Positions 16,801-27,005 are shown, counted from the stretch's first letter. The stretch is 64,000 nucleotides of DNA from DASSBR01 sp035688265 (GCA_035688265.1 DASSNE010000003.1:38123-102122); one strand, 5' to 3'. Notes: generated by a model not told the origin, from the sequence alone. Made by a program: numbers and translations.

Positions 16801-16911
16801 TCTGCGGCAAGGGATACCGCCACAGGGATTTCGCTAGTAGTTCAGCGGGTATCGGTATGTTTAACTGAATATCCGCTTCGAGCTTCGAACAGGGATGTGA
16901 AGAGCCGACCT

Positions 16912-17997
16912 ATGCGAGCAGCGACTGTCTGCCGGTTAACATTGTCTGCGGCGATCGGGATCGCCGCGGCCGGCGCCGCTTTCGCCGGCGGCATGCCCCC
17001 CGGAAGGAGCCTGGAACCCGCCGCGAAACCCGCGGAGCCCCCCATGACCGAGGCGGTCCGACCGGTTTCCGCCCTCGCCAACGTACCGGTTCGCATCGCC
17101 GGGCGCATTCACCACACACTGTACCAGGCCGCCCGCGAGGCGGGCCTCAGCAAATCGATGACGCGGGCACTGATCGGGCTGTTTGCGCGCCAGGTCGACT
17201 ATCGCCAGGATATCCATGCCGGCGACCGCTTCGTGGTCGTCTACCAGCCGACGGAAGCGGACCCCACGATCGCCGCGGCGGAACTCGATCTCAACGACAC
17301 GACCCTGCGCGCATTCCGCTACACCGACGGCGACGGCAATCCCGCCTATTACACGCTACACGGGAAGCCGCTCAAGCCAACGCTGCTGCGCACTCCGCTC
17401 GACTACACCCGCGTCAGCTCGCCGTTCTCGCTGCGCCGCCTGAACCCGGTGCTGCATATCTACCGGCCGCACTACGGGGTCGATCTGGCGGCGCCGGCAG
17501 GTACGCCGATTCACGCCGCCGGCCCGGGGCGGGTGACATTTCGCGGCCGCGACGGCGGTTACGGCAACCTGATCATCATCGACAATCCGGGGCCGTATTC
17601 GACGCGCTACGGGCACATGTCGCGCTTCGCGAAGGGCATTCACGTCGGCAGCCACGTGAAACAGGGGGAAGTGATCGGCTACGTCGGCTCGACCGGGCTT
17701 GCGACCGGGCCGCACCTGCACTTCGAGATTCGTGTCAACGGCAAGCCGGAGCCGCCGCTCAAGGTGCCGCTGCCGCGCGAGGCGCTGAGCGAAGCGCAGT
17801 TGATGGCCTACGAAAACGAGATCACGCCGCTGCTCGAAGATCTCGACCCGACGCCGCTCCGCCCCACCGGCGGCGCCGTGGCGGATAACGATCCGCCCGC
17901 GGCCCTGCCGGCCTTCCTGCCCTCGGACGGCAAGCCTGCGCCATTGTGCGTGGTGCAGCCGCCCAGCGACACGATCCTCGCGCTGCTGGGCGAATAG
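16912..17997 (+). CDS. M23-family peptidoglycan endopeptidase (MepM-like)
   Basis: Exported zinc endopeptidase expected to cut peptidoglycan cross-links. 361 residues: signal peptide MRAATVCRLTLSAAIGIAAAGAAFA, an OapA/LysM-like N-terminal region (about 65-165), then the M23 domain. Zinc ligands are visible as H187-x3-D191 in HYGVDLAAPAGTPI and H268-x-H270 in GPHLHFEIR. GTG 16897 is in frame, but its only AGGG is too close. ATG 16912 has GAAGAG at good spacing and gives a normal signal peptide. The C-terminal 60 residues are proline-rich and not conserved. Confidence 0.9.
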   Translation: MRAATVCRLTLSAAIGIAAAGAAFAGGMPPGRSLEPAAKPAEPPMTEAVRPVSALANVPVRIAGRIHHTLYQAAREAGLSKSMTRALIGLFARQVDYRQDIHAGDRFVVVYQPTEADPTIAAAELDLNDTTLRAFRYTDGDGNPAYYTLHGKPLKPTLLRTPLDYTRVSSPFSLRRLNPVLHIYRPHYGVDLAAPAGTPIHAAGPGRVTFRGRDGGYGNLIIIDNPGPYSTRYGHMSRFAKGIHVGSHVKQGEVIGYVGSTGLATGPHLHFEIRVNGKPEPPLKVPLPREALSEAQLMAYENEITPLLEDLDPTPLRPTGGAVADNDPPAALPAFLPSDGKPAPLCVVQPPSDTILALLGE

Positions 17998-18000
17998 CCC

Positions 18001-19992
18001 CTACTTCACCGTAAACGTATCGTTGCTCCGGTCGCCGTCCGGAATGACGTGATCGGGATCGATGGTCGCTGATTTCACCCGCTTGTCGCCGGGCACCGTG
18101 ACCTCGAACTGGTGGTGGCGCTGCCAGGTTTCCACCGGCACCCGCACACGCCGCGTGCTGCCGTCGACATAGGTCACCTGCAGCGTCGCCGGCATCACCA
18201 GCTTGTCGAGATTCGCGACCGTGACCAGCGCGCCCTGGGCCGGGTCGTTGTCGACGTATTTCACGCCTTCAACCGCCATGTCGAGCTGCCAGTTGTTTGC
18301 AAACCAGCCGCGCCAGAACCACGACAACTCCTCGCCGCCGGCGCTCGACATCGCGCGGAAGAAATCCGACGGCGACGGGTGCTTGAATGCCCAGGCCTGC
18401 GCGTACTGGCGGAACGCGGTATCGAAACGTTGCGGCCCGAGAATCTGGTCGCGCAGCAGCATCAGGCCGAGCGCCGTCTTGAAGTAAGTCACCGGGTGCC
18501 GGTACTTCTCCTTGAGCACGTCCGGGAACATCATGATCGGCGGCGCATTCGGGTCCTTCAGCACCGACTGGATTTCGTCGACCGGGTTGCCGCCGCCGGG
18601 CGCGTATTCGCTGTCGCGCTTGGGCGCGAATTCGCCGTGGTTGTAGGCATGCGCGGCGAGCACGTCGACGAACGTGTTGAAGCCCTCATCCATCCACGCG
18701 TCGCGGCGCTCGTTGGAGCCGACGATCATCGGGAACCAGGCGTGGCCGACTTCATGCGTCGTCAGGCCGAACAGGCCCTTGCCGCCGGTCTTCCACCAGT
18801 CGAACACGATGCCCGGATATTCCATGCCGCCGGCGATGCCGGCCTCGGCAATCTCGCTCGGCCACGGAAATTCCACGCCGGTGTACTTCGAGAAGAATTC
18901 GACCGTCGCCTTGACGAACTGCGTCGAGCGGTCCCAGCCGCCATCCTTGAGGCTTTCAACCGGGTACGCCGACTCGGCGAGTGCATGCCTGCCGCTCGGC
19001 AGGTTGATGCGGGCGGCGTCCCAGACGTAGGCGGTCGACGCGCCGAAGGCGACGTCGCGCGTGTTGTTCATGTGGAAGTGCCAGGTCAGCGTGCCGCTGT
19101 GCGTCGGCCGGCTGGCCGGATCGTTGACTTCGGCCGGCGTGCGGATCAGCACCGTCTTGTCGCTGTGATGCGCCTTCTCAAGCCGCTCGCGCTCGGTCTT
19201 CGTCAGCACCTCGTCCGGGTTCATCAGCTTGCCCGAACCGACGACGATCATGTTCCACGGCACGGTCACGCTGTAATCGATATCGCCGTATTCGAGGTAA
19301 AACTCGTTGTTGGTGAACGGCAGCGTGTTCCAGCCGCGCAGGTCGTCGAAGACGCACAGGCGCGGATACCACTGGGCGATTTCGTACACGTCGCCGTTTT
19401 TGGTGTGATACCAGTCGGTGCGGCCGCCGAACTTGCCGGGGATCGTGTAGCTGTAAACGATTCGGACCTGCACCTGGCCATGCTTTGGCGCAAGCGGTTG
19501 CGGCAAATCGATGCGCATGCGCGTGTCGGAAACGATGAAATGCGCCGGCTTGAAGTGGCCGTCGCTGGCGACTTCGACAGATTTGATGCGGTAGCCGTCG
19601 GTGTGCGCCGATTGCGGCGGCTCGTGATCGGCATCGTGCGTGAAGTTGGCGCGGGCGTCGGTGCGATAGCGGTTCTGGTCGAGTTGCAGCCACAGCAGGT
19701 GCAGCGTGTCGGGGCTGTGGTTGGTGTAGGTGATGGTCTCGCGGCCGCTCAGCGTTTTGTTCGCCGGGTCGAGCGTAGCGTGAATTTTGTAGTCGACGCG
19801 ATTCTGCCAGTAGGCCGGCCCCGGCGTGCCGTTGGCCGAGCGGTACTGGTTGACCGGCTGCGGGTAATCGAACGGCGCGAAAGTCTGCAACGGATCGTAG
19901 TTGGAGCCGAATGACGCGGGGGCTGCGATGGCGGCATTCATGAAGGCGGCCGCGCCGAGCGCGACCAGCGTGGATAACAGCAGCTTGGGCAT
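18001..19992 (-). CDS. Secreted M1-family zinc metallopeptidase
   Basis: 663 residues with a signal peptide (MPKLLLSTLVALGAAAFMNAAIA). The gluzincin site is complete: His413-Glu414-x2-His417 and Glu436 (HEVGHAWFP...WMDEGFNTF, spacing HExxH-x18-E). The substrate-binding motif is GMEYP (389-393) in place of the GAMEN of classical aminopeptidase N, as in many bacterial M1 relatives. The N-terminal beta domain spans about residues 60-300. It is probably periplasmic or secreted and may scavenge peptides. It ends 3 bases from the convergent M23 gene. Confidence 0.92.
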   Translation of the reverse strand: MPKLLLSTLVALGAAAFMNAAIAAPASFGSNYDPLQTFAPFDYPQPVNQYRSANGTPGPAYWQNRVDYKIHATLDPANKTLSGRETITYTNHSPDTLHLLWLQLDQNRYRTDARANFTHDADHEPPQSAHTDGYRIKSVEVASDGHFKPAHFIVSDTRMRIDLPQPLAPKHGQVQVRIVYSYTIPGKFGGRTDWYHTKNGDVYEIAQWYPRLCVFDDLRGWNTLPFTNNEFYLEYGDIDYSVTVPWNMIVVGSGKLMNPDEVLTKTERERLEKAHHSDKTVLIRTPAEVNDPASRPTHSGTLTWHFHMNNTRDVAFGASTAYVWDAARINLPSGRHALAESAYPVESLKDGGWDRSTQFVKATVEFFSKYTGVEFPWPSEIAEAGIAGGMEYPGIVFDWWKTGGKGLFGLTTHEVGHAWFPMIVGSNERRDAWMDEGFNTFVDVLAAHAYNHGEFAPKRDSEYAPGGGNPVDEIQSVLKDPNAPPIMMFPDVLKEKYRHPVTYFKTALGLMLLRDQILGPQRFDTAFRQYAQAWAFKHPSPSDFFRAMSSAGGEELSWFWRGWFANNWQLDMAVEGVKYVDNDPAQGALVTVANLDKLVMPATLQVTYVDGSTRRVRVPVETWQRHHQFEVTVPGDKRVKSATIDPDHVIPDGDRSNDTFTVK

Positions 19993-20128
19993 GGATGCTC
20001 CCGCTTATTGGATTTTAACGAAGCATCCATGCTTAATGGTTTAAGGACACTTTTAACCGACCGATAGTTCCAGCAAAGCGCTCTGAATCGGCGTCAACCC
20101 TTCGCCGGCGTGAGCGCAGGCGCACGCT

Positions 20129-20219
20129 GCGGTAGGTATTGCCGGGGCTGTGTGAGGCAGGATGCCGAACCCAGAGCCTGCAGGGACGTATTTACGGCGT
20201 CCCCGGAAATGCCTACCGC
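20129..20219 (-). repeat. Dispersed 65-bp element, copy 1, inside a larger inverted repeat
   Basis: The core 20142-20206 is the reverse complement of 41418-41481, with three base differences and one inserted base. It contains the hairpin GGGACG-9-CGTCCC. Here it is flanked by a further inverted repeat, GCGGTAGG (20129-20136) against CCTACCGC (20212-20219). It fills most of the gap between the M1 peptidase promoter side and the tldD stop. Similar sequences recur in gammaproteobacterial genomes, from memory. Confidence 0.8.
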
Positions 20220-20255
20220 GGCGGGTGCCGAAAACGAAGCACTTGCAGCCGTAAT

Positions 20256-21695
20256 TTACGAAGTGCCGCCGACGGTCAGGCTGTCGACCTTCAGCGTGGG
20301 CTGACCGACGCCGACCGGGACGCTCTGCCCGTCCTTGCCGCAGGTGCCGATGCCTTCATCGAGCTTGAGGTCATTGCCGACCATGCTGACGCGGGTCAGC
20401 ACATCCGGACCGTTGCCGATCAGGGTCGCGCCCTTGACCGGGCGAGTGAGCTTGCCGTTTTCGATCAGGTAGGCTTCGCTCGCCGAGAAGACGAACTTGC
20501 CCGAGGTGATGTCGACCTGGCCGCCGCCGAAGTTGGCCGCGTAGAGCCCTTTGCCGACCGAGGCGATGATTTCGGCCGGGTCGTGCGGCCCCGGGCGCAT
20601 GTAGGTGTTGGTCATGCGCGGCATCGGCAGGTGGGCGAACGATTCGCGCCGGCCGTTGCCGGTGGGGCGCATGTTCATCAGCCGCGCGTTCATCCTGTCC
20701 TGCATGTAGCCCTTGAGGATGCCGTTTTCGATCAGCACGGTGCATTCGGCGGGCGTGCCTTCATCGTCGATGCTGAGCGAACCGCGGCGATCGACGATGG
20801 TGCCGTCGTCGACCACCGTGCACAGTTCGCTGGCGACGCGCTCGCCGAGCCGGCCGGCGAACGCGGACGTGCCCTTGCGGTTGAAGTCGCCTTCGAGGCC
20901 GTGGCCGATGGCTTCGTGCAGCAGCACGCCGGGCCAGCCGGGGCCGAGTACCACCGGCATGGTGCCGGCCGGCGCGGGCTCCGCTTCGAGGTTGATCAGC
21001 GCGCTGCGCACCGCCTCGCGGCCCAGTTCCAGTGCGCGGTCTTCATCGATGAAATACTGGTAGCCGAAGCGCCCGCCGCCGCCGGCATAGCCCTGCTCGC
21101 GGCGGCCGTTTTCTTCGGCGATCACGGCGACGCTGAAGCGCACCAGCGGCCGCACGTCGCCCGCCAACGTGCCGTCGCTGCCGGCAATCATGATCGTGTC
21201 GTGAACCGCGCCCAGATTGACCATCACCTGCTTGACGCGCGGGTCCATGCGCCTGAGTTCCGCGTCGATACGCTGCAGCAGCGCGACCTTGTCGCTGTCG
21301 GCCAGCGTCGACAACGGATCGACCGGCGCGTAAAGTTGCGGCGCGTTGTGGGCATGCCAGGCCTGCAGCTTGCCCTCGCCGCCGCTGCGCGCAATCGCGC
21401 GCGCCATGTCCGACGCCTGCGTCAGCGCCGGCAGGAGAATTTCGTCCGAGTAGGCGAAGCCGGTTTTGTCGCCACTCATCGCGCGCACGCCGACGCCCTG
21501 GTCGATGCTGTGCGTGCCTTCCTTGACGATGCCGTCCTCGAGCGCCCAGGATTCACGGCGGCTGAGCTGAAAGTACAGGTCGGCGTTGTCGATGCGCGCG
21601 CCCATGGCGCGGCCTAGCACGCCGGCAAGCTGGCTTTCGTCGAGGCCCGACGGCGTGAGGATGGTTTGTTTGGCGAGATCGAGTGAGTTGCTCAT
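20256..21695 (-). CDS. tldD: Metalloprotease TldD
   Basis: TldD works with TldE/PmbA as a heterodimeric metalloprotease that processes peptides such as microcin B17 precursor and CcdA. 479 residues, normal length. The metal motif HEAIGHGLEGD is at 260-270 (His260, Glu261, His265). The C-terminal GIGTCGKDGQ is also conserved. ATG 21695 gives the family start; it lies 23 bases after the yhdP stop, so it is the last gene of the minus-strand run. PmbA is not in this window. Confidence 0.95.
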   Translation of the reverse strand: MSNSLDLAKQTILTPSGLDESQLAGVLGRAMGARIDNADLYFQLSRRESWALEDGIVKEGTHSIDQGVGVRAMSGDKTGFAYSDEILLPALTQASDMARAIARSGGEGKLQAWHAHNAPQLYAPVDPLSTLADSDKVALLQRIDAELRRMDPRVKQVMVNLGAVHDTIMIAGSDGTLAGDVRPLVRFSVAVIAEENGRREQGYAGGGGRFGYQYFIDEDRALELGREAVRSALINLEAEPAPAGTMPVVLGPGWPGVLLHEAIGHGLEGDFNRKGTSAFAGRLGERVASELCTVVDDGTIVDRRGSLSIDDEGTPAECTVLIENGILKGYMQDRMNARLMNMRPTGNGRRESFAHLPMPRMTNTYMRPGPHDPAEIIASVGKGLYAANFGGGQVDITSGKFVFSASEAYLIENGKLTRPVKGATLIGNGPDVLTRVSMVGNDLKLDEGIGTCGKDGQSVPVGVGQPTLKVDSLTVGGTS

Positions 21696-21718
21696 ATCAC
21701 CATCATACCAAAGGACAC

Positions 21719-24700
21719 TTACCGCTCCGGCGACTTCGATCTCGGATTGGGCGTATTCTTCGGCGCCGACCCCGACACCTTCTTCATCACCGGTTTGTCC
21801 CACGAGCCGCTGACATGATATTCGAGCTGTGTCGCCTGCTTCAGCGGCTTCTTGAAAATCTGCGTCAGCAGCAGCGCCGCCACGCCGGTGACCGGGCCGC
21901 CGGCGATCGCCGCGGCAATCGGCAGCGTCGAGGCAATGCTGGTGTCGATGATCACGTCTTCGTCGTAATCCTGCTTGCCGAGACCGATGCGGCCGACCAC
22001 ATGCACGTCGGCCACCGTGCTTTTCAGGCGGAAATCGTTGGTGTACGCGTTGCCGCTGATGATGTTGAAGGTACCGCCGATCGAGTCGTAGCCGAAGCCC
22101 TTGCCGAACACGTCGCTGAAGTTGAACAGCAGGTGGCGCGGCAGTGCGTTGAGGCTCAGCAGTGACAAGAGCCGCCCCGCGCCCGGCGAAATTTCCGTCA
22201 GCCGGCCGTTCTCGAGATGCACCGTAATCGCGCCGCCGAGCTTTTTCATGATGTCGCTCGACGGCGGCCCCGGCCAGTGCAGTTCCGCGTCGATCCTGGC
22301 ATGCTGGGCCGTGATCGCAGCCGGCAACCCGAGCGCCTTGAAGGCGGCGCCGACATCGTCGCTGCGCGCGGCCGCCGCGATGCGCGTGTGCTGGCGCCGG
22401 TTGTCGTCGACGATCCAGGTACCGTACATGTTGATCTTGAGCGCCTTCTGCGTCGCCGAAAAATACGGCACCACGATGCCGCCCGGCGCCTGCAGCAGCT
22501 TGAATGCCAGCCGGCCGAGGTCGCGCTTGCCGATTTGCGTATCCTGGCTCGCGAACTTGATCGGCGGCAGCGTCGTCGGCGACAGCTTCATGTTGCCGCC
22601 GTGGCCGACGGCAAAATTCGAATCGAGGTGCAGATAGTTGAGGGCAACCGCATAGGGATGATCGTTGTCGACCGCCGCCGGCAGCACGATCGACCCCGCC
22701 GCGTCCGGGCCGGCCAGCTCCAGCCGGTAGCCGCCGGCGGCGGTGTCGTGCATCTGCACGTGAACCGCGTGAAAGTGTTGGCCCAGCGCGTCGACCTGGC
22801 CGATCGTCAGGTCGAGGTCGATGTTTTGCGGCGCGGCGGTGCTGTTGCCGCTGCCGACCAGGCCGCCGAGTTGCTGCCATTCGGCGAGCGACACGCGGTC
22901 GAGATGGCCGTCGATCCGCAGCCCCGCCTTGGGCAGCACTACCTTGCTGGCACCGAAGTGGATCACGCCGGTCCTGATCGCCACCCCGTGCTTGCCCGTA
23001 TCGGCGAGGTCGATTTGCGCCTGCACGGCATCGCCGTAATGCGCGCCGATCTCGTAGCCGTTATCGCCGATCACGACTTTGAGCGTCGTCTTGACCGCCT
23101 TCGGGCCGGGCTTGGCGAACGGCGCCGGCAGCTTGAGTTCGAGGCCCTTGAGATCGGACTGCGCGCTCACCGTCAGCGGCGCGCTGCCCGCGGCGAACTC
23201 GTTCGGCAGCAGCACTTGCGCCTGCCAGGCGAATTTCCCCCGCGCCACGTCGGCGTGCGGCGCGCCCAGTGCTTTCGTCAATGTCGCGGCGGTCGCGCTG
23301 CCGGTGAGGCCGATGCGCGTGGCGTCGGCGCGGTGCGGCGCCGGATGCACGGTAATCGTGACCGGTTCGCCCAGGAATTCGCCGGTCAGGCCGGTCGGGC
23401 TGTCGAGCCCGGTGTTGGCGAAATCGAGCTGACCCTTGAGGTTCTTGAAAGTCTGCGACAGGCTGGAGAGCCTGGTATCGATGCCGTGCAGATGCGCCTG
23501 GCCGTGTACCTGGAACTTGTCGATGTCGGTCAGTGGCAGGTCGATTTTGACGTCCACGTCGAGCTTGCCGTGGGCTTCGGTCTGGGTGATGTACGGCCCG
23601 AACTTTTTGGCGATCGGCGAGTGGCGCAGGAAGTCCATCGCATCGGCGGCGTCGCCGCGCGCGGTGCCGCTCACCTCGAGCACCGCCGCCGCCAGGTCGG
23701 CAATCGCCGCCTGCGACCCGCCCATCGCCATCCCGCTGATCGTGCCGGAATGCACCTTCGCCGACAGCCCTTCATCCTTGAAGATGACTTCCGCGTCGAG
23801 GTTCGTTACGGGCGGCCAGTGCGGGTCGAACTTGATGCGCGTGTTGACGAGGTCGAAATCGACCTTGAACAGGCCGTTGCGGTTGCGGAACGGGAACTGA
23901 TCTGCCGCGCCGCGAAAAATCACCTCGACGCGCGGCACCTGGCCGCTCTTGACCGAGCGATCCACCCACGCGGTCACCTCCGGCGGCATGATGCCGACCG
24001 GCAGGTACTCCGACTTGTGGACGAGATCGATGCCGCTGGCCGTCGCTTCAACGTCAAGCACCGGCGCACTACCGCCCGCGGGCAGCAGCACGCTGAAGCG
24101 GCCTGCCGTTGCGATGTCGGCGTTCGCAAGGCTGAACTGATCGCTGGCAATGCGCCAGCCGGCGGCTCCATGCTTGAAGGTCAGCGGCAACTTTGCGTGC
24201 GCCAGCGGGATCGGGCCGCGAAACAGGCCGGGGAAATCGATGGCCATGTTGCCACCGGTCAGTGCCAGCTTTCCGCCGCTGTCGGTGCGCCAGTGGAGAT
24301 CGGCGCTCAGCGTACTGGCGTCGGCAGGATTGGACGACAGCGGCCGCACCCGGCCCTGTACTGCCACCGGCTGCAGCCCGACACCGCGGCCTGACAGCGT
24401 CAGGTTCACCTGCCCGCCATGCAGATCGAGTGGCACCCTGGGCGCCAGCTTCGGCACACTCTCGAGCCTGAGCGCGGCGAGCTTCAGGCGACCCTGCCAG
24501 TGCCAGTCGCCGTGCGGCTGCGGCCGCGTGAAGGCGAAATGGCCATTCAGGCTTTGCCCCATCGCCTTGGGCAGCCCGATCGAGAGTTGCACGTGCGGTG
24601 TGCTGCCGCTGGCGCGCGCGTCAAGGTTGTGAAACTGCCAACCCTTGATCTTGTGCGCCGGCGCGTTGAGCACAATCGTGCCGTCGCTGACCGCGATGGT

Positions 24701-25162
24701 GCCGACCTGGTCGAGCACATTGACGATGTCGTTGAAGGATGGCGCGGCGCCCGAGCCTTCAGGCAGTCCGGGAATCGTCAACTGGCCGTTCGCGTCCTGC
24801 ACCACGGTGAGGCGCGGCGCAGCAATGCCGATAAAGGCCGGGTGGACCTGCGGCCAGCTCACGAAACTCAGGGGGTTGAGATCGACGCGCACACGCTGTG
24901 CCTGAATCAGGCGCTGAGTGCGATCCGAACTCAGCACAGCGACATCGTTCAAATCGACTTCGACTCCGAAGCCGTGCCAGCCCATCGCGATCGAGCCGAT
25001 CGCCACCGGCTCGCCGAGCCGCTGGCTGGCGATGTGCTCGATGCGTGGCGTGTAGCTGTTGATTTGCGAGGCGAAATAAAAATACCCGCCCGCGATGACG
25101 ATCGCCAGCAGCACGATCAGGCTGGCGAGACTGTAAGCCGTCCATAGCAGCGCACGCTTCAT
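21719..25162 (-). CDS. yhdP: AsmA-like inner-membrane lipid-transport protein YhdP
   Basis: 1147 residues. A single N-terminal membrane anchor (residues about 8-32) is followed by a very long periplasmic beta-rich region ending in an AsmA-type domain. This is the architecture of YhdP, a bridge-like protein that helps move phospholipids to the outer membrane. A basic tail ends the protein. Its position between rng and tldD is the conserved gammaproteobacterial order. It lies 24 bases after the rng stop, with GAGAGCGATTTTTC before ATG 25162. Confidence 0.92.
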   Translation of the reverse strand: MKRALLWTAYSLASLIVLLAIVIAGGYFYFASQINSYTPRIEHIASQRLGEPVAIGSIAMGWHGFGVEVDLNDVAVLSSDRTQRLIQAQRVRVDLNPLSFVSWPQVHPAFIGIAAPRLTVVQDANGQLTIPGLPEGSGAAPSFNDIVNVLDQVGTIAVSDGTIVLNAPAHKIKGWQFHNLDARASGSTPHVQLSIGLPKAMGQSLNGHFAFTRPQPHGDWHWQGRLKLAALRLESVPKLAPRVPLDLHGGQVNLTLSGRGVGLQPVAVQGRVRPLSSNPADASTLSADLHWRTDSGGKLALTGGNMAIDFPGLFRGPIPLAHAKLPLTFKHGAAGWRIASDQFSLANADIATAGRFSVLLPAGGSAPVLDVEATASGIDLVHKSEYLPVGIMPPEVTAWVDRSVKSGQVPRVEVIFRGAADQFPFRNRNGLFKVDFDLVNTRIKFDPHWPPVTNLDAEVIFKDEGLSAKVHSGTISGMAMGGSQAAIADLAAAVLEVSGTARGDAADAMDFLRHSPIAKKFGPYITQTEAHGKLDVDVKIDLPLTDIDKFQVHGQAHLHGIDTRLSSLSQTFKNLKGQLDFANTGLDSPTGLTGEFLGEPVTITVHPAPHRADATRIGLTGSATAATLTKALGAPHADVARGKFAWQAQVLLPNEFAAGSAPLTVSAQSDLKGLELKLPAPFAKPGPKAVKTTLKVVIGDNGYEIGAHYGDAVQAQIDLADTGKHGVAIRTGVIHFGASKVVLPKAGLRIDGHLDRVSLAEWQQLGGLVGSGNSTAAPQNIDLDLTIGQVDALGQHFHAVHVQMHDTAAGGYRLELAGPDAAGSIVLPAAVDNDHPYAVALNYLHLDSNFAVGHGGNMKLSPTTLPPIKFASQDTQIGKRDLGRLAFKLLQAPGGIVVPYFSATQKALKINMYGTWIVDDNRRQHTRIAAAARSDDVGAAFKALGLPAAITAQHARIDAELHWPGPPSSDIMKKLGGAITVHLENGRLTEISPGAGRLLSLLSLNALPRHLLFNFSDVFGKGFGYDSIGGTFNIISGNAYTNDFRLKSTVADVHVVGRIGLGKQDYDEDVIIDTSIASTLPIAAAIAGGPVTGVAALLLTQIFKKPLKQATQLEYHVSGSWDKPVMKKVSGSAPKNTPNPRSKSPER

Positions 25163-25186
25163 GAAAAATCGCTCTCCGGTCTCATC

Positions 25187-26653
25187 CTAAACCGGTACCA
25201 CGTCAAACGATTCCGGATTGTAGAGGTGCTCGACCTGCAGCCGGATCGGCTTGCCGATCAGTCCCTCGATTTCAGCCAGACTTTCCGATTCCTCGTCGAG
25301 CAGCAGATCGATCACGTCCTGGCTCGCGAGCACGCGCAGTTCCTGGATATCGAAGGTGCGCGTCTGACGCAGGATTTCGCGGAACACGTCGTAGCAGACC
25401 GTTTCCGGCGTCTTGATCGACCCGCGCGCCCCGCAAGTCGGGCACGGCTGGCACAGGACATGCTCGAGGCTTTCGCGGGTGCGCTTGCGGGTCATTTCGA
25501 CCAGGCCGAGCGGCGAAATCGCGCAAATCTTGTTGCGCGCATGATCGCGCGCAAGCCGGCGTTCCAGCGTTTCCAGCACCGTCTGGCGGTGCTCGGGGTC
25601 CTGCATGTCGATAAAGTCGATAATGATGATACCGCCGAGGTTGCGCAACCGAAGCTGGCGTGCGATCGCCTGCGACGCTTCGAGATTCGTCTTGAGCACC
25701 GTCTGCTCGAGGTTGCGGTAGCCGACGTAGGCGCCGGTGTTGACGTCGATCGTCGTCATTGCCTCGGTCTGGTCGATCACCAGGTAACCGCCCGATTTCA
25801 GTTCGACCTTGCGCTCCAGCGCCTTCTGGATTTCCGTTTCGATGCCGTACAGGTCGAAGATCGGCCGCGCGCCGTCGTAAAACTCGATCCGGCCGGCGAG
25901 TTCGGGCAGGAACGTGCCGGCAAAATCGGCCATCCGCCGATACACCGTCTCCGAATCGACCCGCACCTGCTCGACTTGCGCATCGAGAAAATCACGCAGC
26001 ATCTTGACCGGCAGCAGCAGGTCCTCGTGTACCAGCGTGCCCGGCGGTGCGGTGCGGCTCCGCTCGGCGATCAGCTCCCACAGCTTGCGCAAAAACAGCA
26101 TGTCGGCGCGAATCGCCTCGTGCGACACGCCTTCGGCAGCGGTGCGCACGATGTAGCCGCCGGTATCCGATTCCAGAAACTGCGTCACCAGCCCGGCGAG
26201 GCGCTCACGCTCGTCGGCGTCGTCGATGCGGGTCGACACGCTGACGCGGTCGCTGCCGGGCACGTGCACCAGGTAGCGCGACGGGATGCCGATGCGCGTC
26301 GACAACCGCGCGCCCTTGGTGCCGAGCGGGTCTTTCAGCACCTGCACCAGCAGCTCGTCGCCCTCGTGCAGCAGCTCGCGAATATCCGTCGGCCCGCGTG
26401 GCTCGGGCTCGCCCTCGTTGTAGACCGCGCGCGAAATGTCCGACGCATGCAGGAATGCGCTGCGCTCAAGGCCCACGTCGACGAAGGCCGCCTGCATCCC
26501 CGGCAGCACGCGCAGCACCTTGCCCTTGTAGATGTTGCCGACCAGGCCGCGGCGGTGCGCGCGTTCGATGAAGATTTCCTCCAACGCCCCGTTGTCGAGG
26601 AGGGCCACGCGGGTTTCGCGCGGGGTTACGTTGATGAGGATTTCTTCGCTCAT
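25187..26653 (-). CDS. rng: Ribonuclease G
   Basis: Endoribonuclease of the RNase E/G family that matures the 5' end of 16S rRNA. 488 residues, with no long C-terminal scaffold, as expected for RNase G. The S1 domain covers about 35-120. Catalytic metal ligands are Asp303 (MTTIDVNTGAY) and Asp346 (IIIIDFIDM). The zinc-link cysteines Cys404 and Cys407 lie in CPTCGARGS. Position upstream of yhdP is conserved. A 430-base gap filled with two repeats separates it from maf. Confidence 0.96.
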   Translation of the reverse strand: MSEEILINVTPRETRVALLDNGALEEIFIERAHRRGLVGNIYKGKVLRVLPGMQAAFVDVGLERSAFLHASDISRAVYNEGEPEPRGPTDIRELLHEGDELLVQVLKDPLGTKGARLSTRIGIPSRYLVHVPGSDRVSVSTRIDDADERERLAGLVTQFLESDTGGYIVRTAAEGVSHEAIRADMLFLRKLWELIAERSRTAPPGTLVHEDLLLPVKMLRDFLDAQVEQVRVDSETVYRRMADFAGTFLPELAGRIEFYDGARPIFDLYGIETEIQKALERKVELKSGGYLVIDQTEAMTTIDVNTGAYVGYRNLEQTVLKTNLEASQAIARQLRLRNLGGIIIIDFIDMQDPEHRQTVLETLERRLARDHARNKICAISPLGLVEMTRKRTRESLEHVLCQPCPTCGARGSIKTPETVCYDVFREILRQTRTFDIQELRVLASQDVIDLLLDEESESLAEIEGLIGKPIRLQVEHLYNPESFDVVPV

Positions 26654-26728
26654 GGGGGATTGGACTATTTATTCTATTGTTGGGTTTCTATTATGACGGT
26701 TGCGTTCGCGGTGGTGAAATCGGGTTTT

Positions 26729-27005
26729 GTGCCGCCTGCGGCGGCGGGCTGATTGGGCGGGGGTGTCGACCCCCTGCGGCGAGTTACTTTCCTTACGGGG
26801 AAAGTAACCAAAGCCACTGCTCCTGTCGCTTGGTCCGCAGCACATCCTGTGCTGCGGACTTCCCGAAGATCGGGCGAAAAATGGGGGCCGGAACATAACT
26901 CAGCCGTCCATGGCTTCGGACAATGTTCCTTGTTTCCCCCATTTTTCGCCCGATCTTCGGCTGCGCTCGATGTCGCGGGAGAAGAAGCCGGCCATCGTGG
27001 CCGGC
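26729..27005 (+). repeat. Six-hairpin dispersed repeat, copy 2
   Basis: The 277-bp partner of 4093-4368 in opposite orientation. Hairpins: 26731-26745, 26759-26774, 26783-26808, 26833-26859, the 25-bp perfect stem 26863-26887/26936-26960, and 26987-27005. By hand alignment I see about 12 substitutions and one indel against copy 1. Three of the substitutions fall in each arm of the 25-bp stem and keep every pair. It occupies the rng-maf gap, so it should be transcribed within the operon. Confidence 0.9.

Noticed and set aside
22217..24394. 725-codon frame opposite yhdP
   Set aside because: Shadow frame; YhdP is well supported on the other strand with anchor and conserved position.
26693..26752. 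Short frame MTVAFAVVKSGFVPPAAAG ending in the second repeat copy
   Set aside because: It lies in a promoter-side gap, has no ribosome-binding site, and resembles the end of mpl only through the shared repeat.
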